Positions 10,168 through 19,405 of a stretch of DNA of 64,000 nucleotides are shown piece after piece. The stretch's first letter is position 1; each line of letters begins with the position of its first letter. The position numbers and the translations under genes are program-made. The DNA is taken from positions 2,418,001 to 2,482,000 of the forward strand of contig NZ_AP019735.1 of NCBI RefSeq assembly GCF_006542665.1. The letters are read 5' to 3'. Below the pieces are notes generated by a model. The model worked only from the letters and a program-made list of their open reading frames with translations, had not been told where the DNA came from and did not search any database. This DNA is from Alistipes communis. GTDB taxonomy: Bacteria > Bacteroidota > Bacteroidia > Bacteroidales > Rikenellaceae.

Positions 10168-10806
10168 ATGACGACACGATCGAATACGATAGTCCGGCCC
10201 GGCGGTCTGCTCCGGTGGGCGCTGTGTCTGGCGGCGCTGGTATCCTTGCTGCCGCTGCGTGCGGCGGACGATGCGCCTGCGCGGAAGGTCGCAGGCGAGC
10301 TGGCGGCCCGTTTCCGGGCGATGAAGGCCTATACGGTGACCTTTGCGGTCGAAGGCGACGACTTTGCCGCCGAAGGAAGTTATGCCGTCGAGGGCGACCG
10401 CTATTACATGCGCGTGGGCGATGCCGAGGCCTACTCCGACGGCGTTTCGAAATGGGAGGTCGATCCCTCGAAGCGCGAGGTGGTGGTCGACGTCGTCGAC
10501 ACGCAGAGCCGCAGCTTGCTGGGCAACCCGACGCGGGCGTTCGATTTCCTGGACGACGCCTTCCGCAGCGAACTGCTGCCCTCCGAAGGCGAGGTGCGCC
10601 GTCTGCGGCTCACGCCGGTCGACAAGGGGGCGGCGATGAGTTCGATCACGGTCGACGTCGCCGCCGACGGATCGCCGCGTGCGGTGATCTACGATCTCGA
10701 CGGCGAGCGGATGCGTATCGAGATCCGGCGGATCGAACCGTCGGCCGAGGTGCGGCGCTTCGATGCGGCGGACTACGCCGGTTACGAGCTGATCGATTTC
10801 CGTTGA
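10168..10806 (+). CDS. LolA-like outer-membrane lipoprotein carrier
   Basis: A 212-residue exported protein. The N-terminus has a basic stretch and a hydrophobic segment ending near the Ala-Asp at residue 29 (signal peptide). The mature part, with AYTVTFAVEGD, SYAVEGDRYYMRVG and DGVSKWEVDPSKREVVV, has the repeated beta-strand pattern of LolA/DUF6588-like carriers that ferry lipoproteins across the periplasm. The ATG at 10168 is 2 bp after the ftsK stop, which supports the start and co-transcription. The ftsK-lolA-like neighbourhood is also seen in relatives from memory. The carrier role is inferred from fold-level resemblance; key residues of E. coli LolA are not clearly conserved. Confidence 0.68.
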   Translation: MTTRSNTIVRPGGLLRWALCLAALVSLLPLRAADDAPARKVAGELAARFRAMKAYTVTFAVEGDDFAAEGSYAVEGDRYYMRVGDAEAYSDGVSKWEVDPSKREVVVDVVDTQSRSLLGNPTRAFDFLDDAFRSELLPSEGEVRRLRLTPVDKGAAMSSITVDVAADGSPRAVIYDLDGERMRIEIRRIEPSAEVRRFDAADYAGYELIDFR

Positions 10807-10820
10807 GGCGTGCTGGAGAC

Positions 10821-10858
10821 GGCAGCGGGGTTTCGGAACGTTCCGGAACCCCGCTGCC
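10821..10858. terminator. bidirectional hairpin between convergent genes
   Basis: GGCAGCGGGGTT (10821-10832) pairs with AACCCCGCTGCC (10847-10858), with an inner CGGAA/TTCCG extension. It lies between the LolA-like gene (+) and the SGNH hydrolase (-), so it can serve both. There is no long T-tract. Confidence 0.65.
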
Positions 10859-10864
10859 GTTTGG

Positions 10865-12250
10865 TTAGTCGCGGCCCAGTACGGTCTGCTCCGCCACGCG
10901 GCGCAGGTAGGCCGCCGTGTCGGGATCGAGCAGGCCGTCGGAGGGCGCCGCACCGAAAGGCGCTCCGGTCAGCGTCGTGCAGATCACGGCCGCCGCCAGG
11001 TAGGAGCCGGCGTAGGAGGGGTGCGAACCGTCGGCGGCGTAGAGCTCGATGTCGGGCCGTTCGGTGCGCACGCGGCTCCATGCGACGCCGACCGGAATGC
11101 AGCCCGCCCCGACGGCCTCGGCTTCGGCGAGGGTGTTGACGCGGATGCGCTCCTGCATCGATGCGTAGCTTCGGAGGAAGTCGTAGTCGAATTTCCGCTC
11201 GGTATAACCGTCGCGCCGTCCCCACGTCATCTCGACGTAGGGTCTGACCTTCGGGTTGTGGGTGCGGATGTGGGCGACGATCGCCTCCATGCGGCCGGCG
11301 ATCCCCTGGTCGTCGGGGGTGCCGATCAGCGCCGGGTGGAGGCTCTGATCCTGCAACACGACGAAATCGTAACCGCCTCGTTCGATCAGATCGCGGCAGT
11401 CGGCCTGTTCGAGGTGGCGCTCCATCGTGCAGCCGCCGATGGTGAACATCTCGACGCGCAGGTCGCGCCCTTCGAAGGAGGCCAGTTCGCGGACGATCCC
11501 CGGCACGAGGTTGTAATACGTGTAGCTGTTGCCGATGAAGAGGACGCTCTGCGGGCGGGAGAGCGGGCGGGCGCCCAACCGGCGGATGCAGGCGCCCAGT
11601 CCGTGCGCGTTGCAGAATCCGCTGGCGCCGATGCTGTCGGAGGGGATCGGACGCCCGTCGTCGGCGCGCAGGTCGGCAGCCTGCACCCAGCGGATGCGCA
11701 GCGTGTCGCGCACCAGGGCGTCGCGCAGCCGGATCGTGCCGAAGACCTTGTAGGAGTTGCCTTTGCCCGAGGCGAAGAGGCGGTGGGTGTAGCGGATGTC
11801 CGGATCTTCCGCCGCACGCCGCAGCTGCGCGGCCGGAAGCCAGCGTCCCCGTTCGAAATATTCCAGCCGGTAGTATTTCGGGGCGGAGGCGTCGTTGCCG
11901 AAGAGGAAGTCGATGCCGATGCGTTCGCCGCGGCCGAGCGAGTCGACCGGTACGGCGAAGAGCCAGCAGTCGCCCGCCGCTCCGCCCCGCACGGCGGGGT
12001 TATGCGATTTGCCGAGCGTGCGGACGAAGCCGCCGGGGGCGTTGCCGTCGGCGCGGAGGTAGCGGAGCGTCGCTCCGGGGCGGCCGTCGGCCGTCAGGTA
12101 CCCTTCGTCGACGAAGGTCGCGGCGTGCGCGGCGTGACGGGCTTTGTCGAAATGCCACAGGCAGGGCAGACCGCCTGCGGACGGATTTGCGCCGGCGACG
12201 CAGAGCACGGTGGCGACGCAAAGCAGCAGCGTAGAAAAGAATCGGTTCAT
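10865..12250 (-). CDS. secreted SGNH/GDSL-type hydrolase (DUF4886-like)
   Basis: A 461-residue exported protein. The signal peptide covers about residues 1-21. Residues 25-215 look like a carbohydrate-binding or lectin-like beta domain. The C-terminal half is an SGNH hydrolase: VLFIGNSYTYYN supplies the catalytic Ser block (GNS), the Gly and Asn blocks are in the middle, and ADGSHPSYAGSYLAA supplies the Asp and His. The DUF4886-like arrangement is common in Bacteroidetes polysaccharide-degrading repertoires, where these enzymes act as esterases on glycans. The substrate is unknown, and no susCD pair is nearby. It is transcribed alone from its own promoter. Confidence 0.8.
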   Translation of the reverse strand: MNRFFSTLLLCVATVLCVAGANPSAGGLPCLWHFDKARHAAHAATFVDEGYLTADGRPGATLRYLRADGNAPGGFVRTLGKSHNPAVRGGAAGDCWLFAVPVDSLGRGERIGIDFLFGNDASAPKYYRLEYFERGRWLPAAQLRRAAEDPDIRYTHRLFASGKGNSYKVFGTIRLRDALVRDTLRIRWVQAADLRADDGRPIPSDSIGASGFCNAHGLGACIRRLGARPLSRPQSVLFIGNSYTYYNLVPGIVRELASFEGRDLRVEMFTIGGCTMERHLEQADCRDLIERGGYDFVVLQDQSLHPALIGTPDDQGIAGRMEAIVAHIRTHNPKVRPYVEMTWGRRDGYTERKFDYDFLRSYASMQERIRVNTLAEAEAVGAGCIPVGVAWSRVRTERPDIELYAADGSHPSYAGSYLAAAVICTTLTGAPFGAAPSDGLLDPDTAAYLRRVAEQTVLGRD

Positions 12251-12272
12251 GGTTCGTCGTAGGTTAGCAGAA

Positions 12273-12303
12273 CAAAACTACGAAATCTTCCGCGCAATCG
12301 CAA
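12273..12303 (-). promoter_or_regulatory. Bacteroidetes promoter for the SGNH hydrolase
   Basis: On the minus strand TAGTTTTG (12273-12280) fits TAnnTTTG, with TTG (12301-12303) 20 bp upstream. The leader is about 20 nt. Confidence 0.6.
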
Positions 12304-12470
12304 CTCCTGCGGACGGGAATTCGCCGCTTTGCCGGCCGGTGAAGAGCCGGTTTCCCGCGTCCTCCTGTCGGGGGCGGATGCCGAATGCGCTCAGATCGGC
12401 TGAAACCTGCCGAAAACGGAGGGTTTCAGTCGGAAGACATGTCGAGAGATTGAATTTTTACCCCTAAAAG
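12304..12470. other. spacer between divergent promoters
   Basis: No coding signal or strong hairpin is seen in the middle of the 392-bp gap between the SGNH hydrolase and gyrA. It holds only the two divergent promoters at its ends plus the gyrA leader. Confidence 0.5.
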
Positions 12471-12501
12471 TTGCCCGGTTGCGAAATAAATCGTATTTTT
12501 G
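12471..12501 (+). promoter_or_regulatory. Bacteroidetes promoter for gyrA
   Basis: TTG at 12471-12473 and TATTTTTG at 12494-12501 are spaced by 20 bp. The leader to the gyrA start is about 135 nt. Confidence 0.65.
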
Positions 12502-12642
12502 CTTGTTATTAATAGGGGTTCGGCAAGCCGGATCGGAGCGCGACGGGAGATGTTTTCGGAAAATCTGCGGATGCGGATTTCCGCATCCCTGCGGACCGTC
12601 CGCCGACACGGAGAACGACAGTTGAAAACGAATAGATAAGAC

Positions 12643-15192
12643 ATGCTGACTGAAGAAGAAAAGAATGCCGGTTTGGAGGGGCGTATCATCCCCGTCAACA
12701 TCGAGCAGCAGATGAAATCGGCCTACATCGACTACTCGATGTCGGTCATCGTTTCGCGCGCCCTGCCTGACGCGCGCGACGGTCTGAAGCCCGTGCACCG
12801 CCGTATTTTGTACGACATGAGCGCCGAACTGGGGCTCTATTCCGATAAACCGACGCGTAAGTCGGCCCGTATCGTGGGCGACGTGCTCGGTAAGTTCCAC
12901 CCCCACGGCGACTCGTCGGTCTACAATGCCATGGTGCGCATGGCGCAGGAGTGGTCGCTGCGGTATCCGCTGATTTTCGGTCAGGGCAACTTCGGTTCGA
13001 TGGACGGCGACTCGCCTGCGGCGATGCGTTACACCGAGGCGCGTATGCGCAAGATCACCGACGAGGTGATGGCCGACATCGACAAGGAGACGATCGACTG
13101 GACGAACAACTTCGACGATACGATGAAGGAGCCGACGGTGCTCCCCACCAAGATTCCGCTGCTGCTCGTCAACGGCGCGAGCGGCATCGCCGTGGGCATG
13201 GCCACCAACATGGCGCCCCATAATCTGGGCGAGGTGATCGACGCCTGCTGCGCCTATGTCGACAACCACGACATCGAGTGCGAGGAGCTGCTCCAGTACG
13301 TCAAGGGCCCCGATTTCCCGACGGGAGGCATCATCTACGGCTACGAGGGCGTCCGCGAGGCGCTCATGACGGGCCGCGGACGCGTCGTGATGCGCGCCCG
13401 GACCGAGATCGAACACACGGCGTCGGGCCGCGAGTGCATCGTGGTGACGGAGATTCCCTACATGGTCAACAAGGCCGAGATGATCAAGAAGATCGCCGAC
13501 ATGATCAACGACAAGAAGATCGAGGGCATCTCCTACATCAACGACGAGTCGGACCGTCAGGGACTCCGCATCGTCATCATCCTCAAACAGGATGCCGTGG
13601 CGAGCGTGGTGCTCAATACGCTTTACAAGAATACGCCGTTGCAGACGTCGTTCCCCGTGAACAACATCGCGCTGGTGCACGGCCGTCCCTACCTGCTCAA
13701 CCTGCGCGACATGATCCGCCACTTCATCGAGCACCGGCACGACGTGGTGGTGCGCCGCACGCGCTTCGATTTGCAAAAGGCCGAGGAGCGGCTGCACATC
13801 GTGCTGGGTCTGTTGATCGCGCAGGACAATATCGACGAGGTGATCCACACCATTCGCGCCGCCCGCACGCCCGACGAGGCCAAGACGGCGCTTATGGAGA
13901 AGTTCGGCCTGAGCGAGTTGCAGGCTTCGGCGATCATCGAGATGCGCCTGCGCGCGCTGACGGGGCTGGAACACGGCAAGCTGACGGCCGAGCGCGACGA
14001 GTTGCAGAAGCAGATCGCCTACTTCAACGAGGTGCTCCGGAGCGAACCGTTGCAGATGAAGATCATCAAGGACGAACTGCTCGAAATGAAGGAGAAATAC
14101 AGCGACGAACGCCGCACGGAGATCGTCTACGCCTCGGAGGAGTTCAATCCCGAAGATTTCTACGCCGACGACGAAATGGTCATCACCATTTCGCACATGG
14201 GCTATATCAAACGCACGCCGCTGGCCGAATACCGCACGCAGAACCGCGGCGGCGTGGGCGCCAAGGGCAGTGCGACGCGCGACGAGGACTTCATCGAGCA
14301 CATCTACGTGGCCACGATGCACAATACGATGCTCTTCTTCACCGAGAAGGGGCGCTGCTTCTGGTTGAAGGTCTACCAGATTCCCGAAGGAACGCGCTCG
14401 TCGAAGGGACGCGCCATCCAGAACGTCATCCAGATCGAACCGGACGACAAGGTGCGCGCCTACATCAACGTCAAGCGCCTCGACGACGAGGAGTACGTCA
14501 ACAACAACTATATCGTGATGTGTACCAAGGACGGTACGATCAAGAAGACCCGTTTGGAGGCCTATTCGCGGCCGCGCAGCAACGGCGTCAATGCCATCGT
14601 CATCCGCGAGGGCGACCAGCTCATCGAGGCGAAGCTCACCAGCGGCGAGGCCGAGGTGATGATCGCGGCGCGCGAGGGCAAGGCGATCCGCTTCAACGAG
14701 CGGACGGTGCGTCCGATCGGCCGTGTGGGCGCCGGCGTGCGCGGCATCTCGCTCGAAGAGGGCGACGAAGCGGTCGGCATGATTTGTGTCGAACCCGACA
14801 GCGGGCAGGACGTGTTGGTGCTCAGCGAAAACGGATACGGCAAACGGACCGATCTGGACGAGTACCGCATCACGAACCGCGGCGGCAAGGGCGTCAAGAC
14901 GATCAATATTACCGAGAAGACCGGAAAACTGATCTCGATCCAGGCCGTGACCGACGACAACGATCTGATGATTATCAACCGGTCGGGTCTCACGATCCGC
15001 ACGGCGGTGTCGCAGATCCGCGTGGCGGGCCGCGCTACGCAGGGCGTGCGGATCATCAACCTGCGCGAGGGCGACGCCATCGCCTCGGTAATGGCCGTTC
15101 CGGGCAGCGAGGAGGAGGAGCTGGCGGCGGTCGAAGGCGGGGAGAATCCCGCTCCCGCAGCGACGGACGAAACGCCTGCCGCCGAGCAATAA
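12643..15192 (+). CDS. gyrA: DNA gyrase subunit A
   Basis: The 849-residue breakage-reunion subunit of gyrase, which introduces negative supercoils together with GyrB (not in this window). The N-terminus [19 protein letters not shown] is the gyrase signature. The catalytic Tyr130 lies in [10 protein letters not shown]. The C-terminal beta-pinwheel carries the gyrase-box-like [10 protein letters not shown] near residues 745-755. In the quinolone-resistance region Ser91 (E. coli Ser83) is conserved but residue 95 (E. coli Asp87) is Asn. The tail is Glu/Ala-rich. It is followed 45 bp later by a TPR gene, likely in the same transcript. Confidence 0.94.
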   Translation: MLTEEEKNAGLEGRIIPVNIEQQMKSAYIDYSMSVIVSRALPDARDGLKPVHRRILYDMSAELGLYSDKPTRKSARIVGDVLGKFHPHGDSSVYNAMVRMAQEWSLRYPLIFGQGNFGSMDGDSPAAMRYTEARMRKITDEVMADIDKETIDWTNNFDDTMKEPTVLPTKIPLLLVNGASGIAVGMATNMAPHNLGEVIDACCAYVDNHDIECEELLQYVKGPDFPTGGIIYGYEGVREALMTGRGRVVMRARTEIEHTASGRECIVVTEIPYMVNKAEMIKKIADMINDKKIEGISYINDESDRQGLRIVIILKQDAVASVVLNTLYKNTPLQTSFPVNNIALVHGRPYLLNLRDMIRHFIEHRHDVVVRRTRFDLQKAEERLHIVLGLLIAQDNIDEVIHTIRAARTPDEAKTALMEKFGLSELQASAIIEMRLRALTGLEHGKLTAERDELQKQIAYFNEVLRSEPLQMKIIKDELLEMKEKYSDERRTEIVYASEEFNPEDFYADDEMVITISHMGYIKRTPLAEYRTQNRGGVGAKGSATRDEDFIEHIYVATMHNTMLFFTEKGRCFWLKVYQIPEGTRSSKGRAIQNVIQIEPDDKVRAYINVKRLDDEEYVNNNYIVMCTKDGTIKKTRLEAYSRPRSNGVNAIVIREGDQLIEAKLTSGEAEVMIAAREGKAIRFNERTVRPIGRVGAGVRGISLEEGDEAVGMICVEPDSGQDVLVLSENGYGKRTDLDEYRITNRGGKGVKTINITEKTGKLISIQAVTDDNDLMIINRSGLTIRTAVSQIRVAGRATQGVRIINLREGDAIASVMAVPGSEEEELAAVEGGENPAPAATDETPAAEQ

Positions 15193-15237
15193 AGAGATAC
15201 ATCAGGAGATAAACCAATTATTTTAGTTAAAACGAGT

Positions 15238-16584
15238 ATGAAAAGATTCATTTTGATGGCCGCAGCCGCTGCGTTGCTGGCCATTCCGGCTGCCGAAGCG
15301 CAGAAAGTGAATAAGGAGGCGACGTTGTCCAAACTCGAGAAGAGCGATGCCGACATCGCGAATCCCAAGAAGAACGCCAAGGCCGCCACGTGGATCAATC
15401 GCGGCAGGGTCTATTACGACGCCGCAGCGGAACCGACGGCCAACCTGTTCGCTCCGATGGAGACGACGCTGCTGAAACTTTCGGTGGGCGATCCCACGAG
15501 CACCGAGGAGGTGACGCTCAACGGTTCGAAAGCCATTGCATGGAACTATCCCTATTTCATCGCCTACGAGCGCGACGGGAAGATCGTGGCATGGAAGCAG
15601 TTGCAGGAGATCAAGGAAGGCGCCCTCGATACGGCGATCGAAGCCTATAACAAGGCCTACGAGCTGGATCCCAAGCAGGCGTCGAAGATCAAGAACGGTT
15701 TGGAGCAGATCTCCAATTACGCCTCGATTCTGGGCAATGTCTCGATCGAAGCGGGCGAATATCTTACGGGCGCCGAGGCCTATCTGGCCGCCTACAAGGC
15801 ACAGCAGTGCCCCGCTTTCGGCGAGGCCGATCCGGCGCTCCTCTACTATGCCGGCTATCTGCTGACCGTCGACGGAGCGAACCATCCCGAATCGTTCGCG
15901 CGCGGTGCACAGGCGCTCAACGACGCGCTGGCCGCCGGTTATACCGACGAGGCGGGCGATGTCTACTACTATCTGTTCCACAGCTATTACGGCCAGAAAG
16001 ACAAGGATGCGGCCTTCCTCATCAAGGCGAAGGACGCACTGCTGGCAGGTATCGAGAAGTTCCCGAAGAACGAGAAGATCCTCGACGGCCTGATGCAGCT
16101 CTATACCTCGGAGGAGGGCGTGGGTGATCCCGCCGACCTGGTGGGCATGATCGACAAGTCGCTCGAAAGCGATCCCGACAACGTCGACCTCTGGTTCGGC
16201 CGCGGCCGTGTCTTCTACAAATTGAAGAACTACGACGAGACGATCAATTCGTTCAAGAAGGTCGTCGAGTTGAAGCCCGACCTCTACGAGGGCAATTACT
16301 ATCTGGGCCTGTTCTATACGGTCAAGGCCGACGCCATGAACACCGAGATGGGGCAGAAGAATTACCGCAGCCAGTCGGAGTACGATGCCGACCTGAAAGA
16401 GGTGAACGTCGTTTACATGGCGGCTCTGCCTTACTTCGAGAAGGCGCATCAGCTCAAACCCGACGACGTGGATACGGTCGATTACATCAAGTCGATCAGC
16501 TTCCGTCTGCGCGACGAACCGGGTATGATGGACAAGTACAATGAGTACAATGAGCTGCTCAAAAAGATGAAGGGTCTCGAATAA
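15238..16584 (+). CDS. exported TPR-repeat protein
   Basis: A 448-residue protein with a signal peptide (MKRFILMAAAAALLAIPAAEAQ), so periplasmic or outer-membrane associated. TPR-like helix pairs can be seen throughout, the clearest being VDLWFGRGRVFYKLKNYDE and LYEGNYYLGLFYTVKAD in the last third. Such repeats bind other proteins; no catalytic motif is present. In Bacteroidales a TPR protein directly after gyrA is a familiar neighbourhood (from memory). Spacing of 45 bp to gyrA and no obvious promoter suggest co-transcription. Specific function unknown. Confidence 0.75.
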   Translation: MKRFILMAAAAALLAIPAAEAQKVNKEATLSKLEKSDADIANPKKNAKAATWINRGRVYYDAAAEPTANLFAPMETTLLKLSVGDPTSTEEVTLNGSKAIAWNYPYFIAYERDGKIVAWKQLQEIKEGALDTAIEAYNKAYELDPKQASKIKNGLEQISNYASILGNVSIEAGEYLTGAEAYLAAYKAQQCPAFGEADPALLYYAGYLLTVDGANHPESFARGAQALNDALAAGYTDEAGDVYYYLFHSYYGQKDKDAAFLIKAKDALLAGIEKFPKNEKILDGLMQLYTSEEGVGDPADLVGMIDKSLESDPDNVDLWFGRGRVFYKLKNYDETINSFKKVVELKPDLYEGNYYLGLFYTVKADAMNTEMGQKNYRSQSEYDADLKEVNVVYMAALPYFEKAHQLKPDDVDTVDYIKSISFRLRDEPGMMDKYNEYNELLKKMKGLE

Positions 16585-16611
16585 CGGGAACTCTTTCGTC
16601 TTCCGACAGAA

Positions 16612-16647
16612 GGCCGGAGAACGGGATCTCACATCCCGTCTCCGGCC
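16612..16647 (+). terminator. rho-independent-type hairpin after the TPR gene
   Basis: GGCCGGAGAACGGGAT pairs with ATCCCGTCTCCGGCC across a 5-nt loop. One unpaired A is in the stem. It lies 28 bp after the TPR stop. Confidence 0.7.
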
Positions 16648-16880
16648 TTCGCCGTATCGGTACCGGGAGCCTTCTGGCGGAGGGGTAGCGGGCGACGGGC
16701 GCGGTCGGCAATCCGTCGATCCCGTTTCGAGGCTCCGCAGCCCCTCTCCGGCTTTTCGGGGCCTTGCTTTTCCCGTACACGCTTCCGCGAGTGTCCGAAG
16801 CGGAGCTTTCGTATCGCACGTTTGTAATAAAATAAAAAGATTGTTTTATAATTTAAAAAAGACTTTTTCTGTTAATTTTA
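16648..16880. other. AT-shifting spacer, no gene
   Basis: The first half is GC-rich without coding signal. From about 16820 it turns strongly AT-rich and ends in a TATCTTTG box at 16882-16889. No feature besides this change in base composition is supported. Confidence 0.4.
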
Positions 16881-16881
16881 T

Positions 16882-16889
16882 TATCTTTG
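16882..16889 (+). promoter_or_regulatory. possible -7 box, FISUMP-like lipoprotein gene
   Basis: TATCTTTG matches TAnnTTTG, but no TTG lies at the usual 19-21 bp upstream. If used, the leader to the gene at 17296 would be about 400 nt and would contain the repeat pair at 16897-17040. Confidence 0.4.
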
Positions 16890-16896
16890 TTTTGTT

Positions 16897-17040
16897 CAAC
16901 GTTTTCGATAAGCCGAGCGCAGAGCCGAACTTGTTCGGGCTATGCCGAGGCGAGAAAACGAAGAATGAAAATCAACGTTTTCGATAAGCCGCGTGCAAAG
17001 CCGAACTTGTTCGGGCTATGCCGAGGCGAGAAAACGAAGC
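16897..17040 (-). repeat. pair of hairpin repeats, promoterless type
   Basis: Two near-identical units begin at 16897 and 16973 (76-bp period). Each has an AGCCGAAC/GTTCGGGCT hairpin with a TT loop (first at 16923-16941), flanked by arms CGAGCGCAGA-like and TATGCCGAGGCGAG. Read on the minus strand the arms match the cassettes at 53311, 53385 and 44990, but the TATCTTTG end is missing. The units differ mainly at four bases in one arm. Confidence 0.7.
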
Positions 17041-17295
17041 GAGAAAATATCAACTTTTAACAGAAAGAAGTTATGTGCGAACATTCGTTTTCACCAGTCG
17101 TTTTCCGCGCTCGGTATACGTTGCAGGCAACCTGTACCGGAACCGGTCGGGAGTATTTGTCGTTGGCGGCGGGTTATCTGCCTCCGGAAGTACGGTCGAC
17201 GGAGTGCGTCGCGGAACGCGGTTTCGCAGCGTCGTCGGAATCGGGTAACACGCCGATGGTCGAAGACCCGTGGGAGGATTTATAGGGTCGGGACG

Positions 17296-19335
17296 ATGAG
17301 ACGGTTTTATCTCGTTGCGATCCTGCTCGCATCGGTCGGTTGCGAGCGGATCGAACCGGACGAGGCGCAGTCGCCGCTGCGTCCGTCGGAGGAGACGCCG
17401 GCGCTTATGAAGGTACATGCCCGGGTCGACGAGACCCGGACGTCGCTGGGCGGCCCGCGCGGCACGGAGGTGCGGTGGTCGGCGGGCGATGCGATCGCGC
17501 TGTGGGGAGAAGATTCGCCGGCGTGCCGCCGTTATGCGATCGACGACCGTTTTGCGGGCGGGACGTCTGCCGATTTCACCGGCGAGGCTTTCGAAAGCGC
17601 GGTCTATTACGCCTGTTATCCCTATCGTCCGGATGCTGTCGCCGAAGGTGCGGGCGTGACGACGACGCTTCCTGCGGTGCAGCCCTTCGGAGGTTCGAGG
17701 ACGTTCGCTGCGGGCATCAGCCCGATGACCGCCCGAAGCACACGTGCGGACGATCTCCGCTTCACGTCGGTCTGCGGCGTGGTGCGGCTGCAACTCACCG
17801 GAACGGCGACGATCCGCTCGATCCGTCTGACGACGCTCGACGGTGCGCCGCTTGCCGGACGAATGCGGTTCGAATGGACGGCCGCCGGCGGGTGGACGGT
17901 ACGTTCCGTCGATGCCGGACATCCGTCGATCCTGCTCGACTGCGGTGCCGGGGGCGCAGCGCTCTCCGGAGGCGATCCCGTCGTCTTCTGTCTGGTCGTT
18001 CCGCCGGGCAGTTACCGGGGCTGGCGCTTCACGATCACCGATACGGAGGGCGGGCAGATGGTGCGCGAGACGTCGCAGGCGGAGGTCGTGCTTACGGCCA
18101 ACCATATCAAGACCTACAATCCGATCGCTTATGCGGCTACCGAACCGGCGCCCGTGGCGCTCGATGCCTCGGCGACGGCCAACTGCTACGTCGTGGCGCG
18201 GGCGGGACGTTACGAGTTCGACGCTACGACGATGGGCAACGGTGCGGTGACGCCGCCCGATGCGGCCTACACCGCGGGTTCGACCTGCGGGAAGGCGGAC
18301 GGAATCGTTCCCGAAGCGCTGCGGCCAGTGACCGCGAAGCTACTGTGGCAGACGGCGCCGAATCTGATCGGGGAGGTTTCGCTCGGCGAGGAGGGACGCA
18401 TCCGTTTTACGACGGCCGATCCCTTCGTGGAGGGCAATGCCGTCGTTGCGGCCTGCGACGCCGACGGTGCGATTCTATGGAGCTGGCATCTGTGGCTGAC
18501 GTCGGCCGATCTGGAAGGGGCGTTGCATCGGTATGCGCTTCCCTATGAGGGTCTCGGCGCGGCGGCGGTCATGGATCGCAATCTGGGAGCGCTCGCTGCC
18601 GCCTGGCAGGGCGCTGACAATGCGTCGAGCTACGGCATGTTCTACCAGTGGGGCCGCAAAGACCCGTTCGTGCCGTTCCGTTCGTCGCAGGAGCGTATGG
18701 CCGTCTACGATGCGGCGGGTGCCGAACTTGCGGATGATTCGGAGGCTTCGGCGGCGTTCGATGCCGCTCCGGGCTGGCATCTGGCCGACGGTGAACGGCT
18801 GGGTGCAGCCGCCACGATGGAGGCTGCGGTGCGTTATCCGATGAATTTCATCACCGAAATTCCGGAAAGCACCGGTGCATCCTATCCCAACTGGTATTAC
18901 GTCGCTGCCGGCGACCGCCTGAAAGATGACCTGTGGGGTTGCACGGATGCGCTGTCCGATGTCGGGGAGAAGAGCATCTACGATCCTTGTCCGCCCGGTT
19001 ACCGGGTGTCGCATCGCTTCGTCTGGACGGCCTTCGCACCGACGGCCGATGCCCCTTTCTCCCAGTGGTACAAGCAGGGGACGAGCGTCTCCGCCAACGA
19101 TGGATTGGTCTTTACGGTTGAGGGGCAGGAGATCTATTATCCGGCTGCGGGCATGTTGTTCGGAACGACAGGTGCCGCGCGCTTTACGAAGAGCGGCTGG
19201 TATGTCTGGAGCGCCTCGCCTTATGCGCCGGACAGTCCGAAGGCAGGTGCGTTCGTACTGGAAACGATTCAGAAGAAACTGCTGGGATCGGCCGCTCGCA
19301 GTTGCGGTGCGCAGGTACGCTGCATGAGGGAATAG
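17296..19335 (+). CDS. fimbrillin-like / FISUMP-like surface lipoprotein
   Basis: A 679-residue lipoprotein: signal peptide with lipobox LLASVGC at about residues 10-16. Residues 40-290 resemble the fimbrillin-like fold of Bacteroidetes (RTSLGG, VRWSAGDAIALW, TANHIKTYNP are typical phrases). Residues 295-679 form a second module: an NCYVV...YEFDAT segment, ILWSWHLWL, MDRNLGA, YGMFYQWGRKDPF, YDPCPPGYRV and a closing VRCMRE. This module recurs in the BACON lipoprotein at 57287-58792. It is probably exposed on the cell surface. Adhesin or fimbrial tip function is inferred, not shown. The start at 17296 is chosen because the signal peptide begins there. Confidence 0.72.
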   Translation: MRRFYLVAILLASVGCERIEPDEAQSPLRPSEETPALMKVHARVDETRTSLGGPRGTEVRWSAGDAIALWGEDSPACRRYAIDDRFAGGTSADFTGEAFESAVYYACYPYRPDAVAEGAGVTTTLPAVQPFGGSRTFAAGISPMTARSTRADDLRFTSVCGVVRLQLTGTATIRSIRLTTLDGAPLAGRMRFEWTAAGGWTVRSVDAGHPSILLDCGAGGAALSGGDPVVFCLVVPPGSYRGWRFTITDTEGGQMVRETSQAEVVLTANHIKTYNPIAYAATEPAPVALDASATANCYVVARAGRYEFDATTMGNGAVTPPDAAYTAGSTCGKADGIVPEALRPVTAKLLWQTAPNLIGEVSLGEEGRIRFTTADPFVEGNAVVAACDADGAILWSWHLWLTSADLEGALHRYALPYEGLGAAAVMDRNLGALAAAWQGADNASSYGMFYQWGRKDPFVPFRSSQERMAVYDAAGAELADDSEASAAFDAAPGWHLADGERLGAAATMEAAVRYPMNFITEIPESTGASYPNWYYVAAGDRLKDDLWGCTDALSDVGEKSIYDPCPPGYRVSHRFVWTAFAPTADAPFSQWYKQGTSVSANDGLVFTVEGQEIYYPAAGMLFGTTGAARFTKSGWYVWSASPYAPDSPKAGAFVLETIQKKLLGSAARSCGAQVRCMRE

Positions 19336-19356
19336 CCCTCCTCTTGTCCGGGTAAG

Positions 19357-19393
19357 TCCGCCCCTGCGATGCACGAGCTTTCGCAGGGGCGGA
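19357..19393. terminator. bidirectional terminator hairpin
   Basis: TCCGCCCCTGCG (19357-19368) pairs with CGCAGGGGCGGA (19382-19393). It sits between the FISUMP-like gene (+) and the MATE gene (-) and can end both. Confidence 0.75.
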
Positions 19394-19405
19394 TTCCGTA
19401 TGGGG

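Noticed and set aside
7346..10177. A 943-codon minus-strand frame opposite ftsK.
   Set aside because: Antisense shadow; ftsK motifs are all intact on the plus strand.
12391..15189. A 932-codon minus-strand frame opposite gyrA.
   Set aside because: Antisense shadow of gyrA with low-complexity content.
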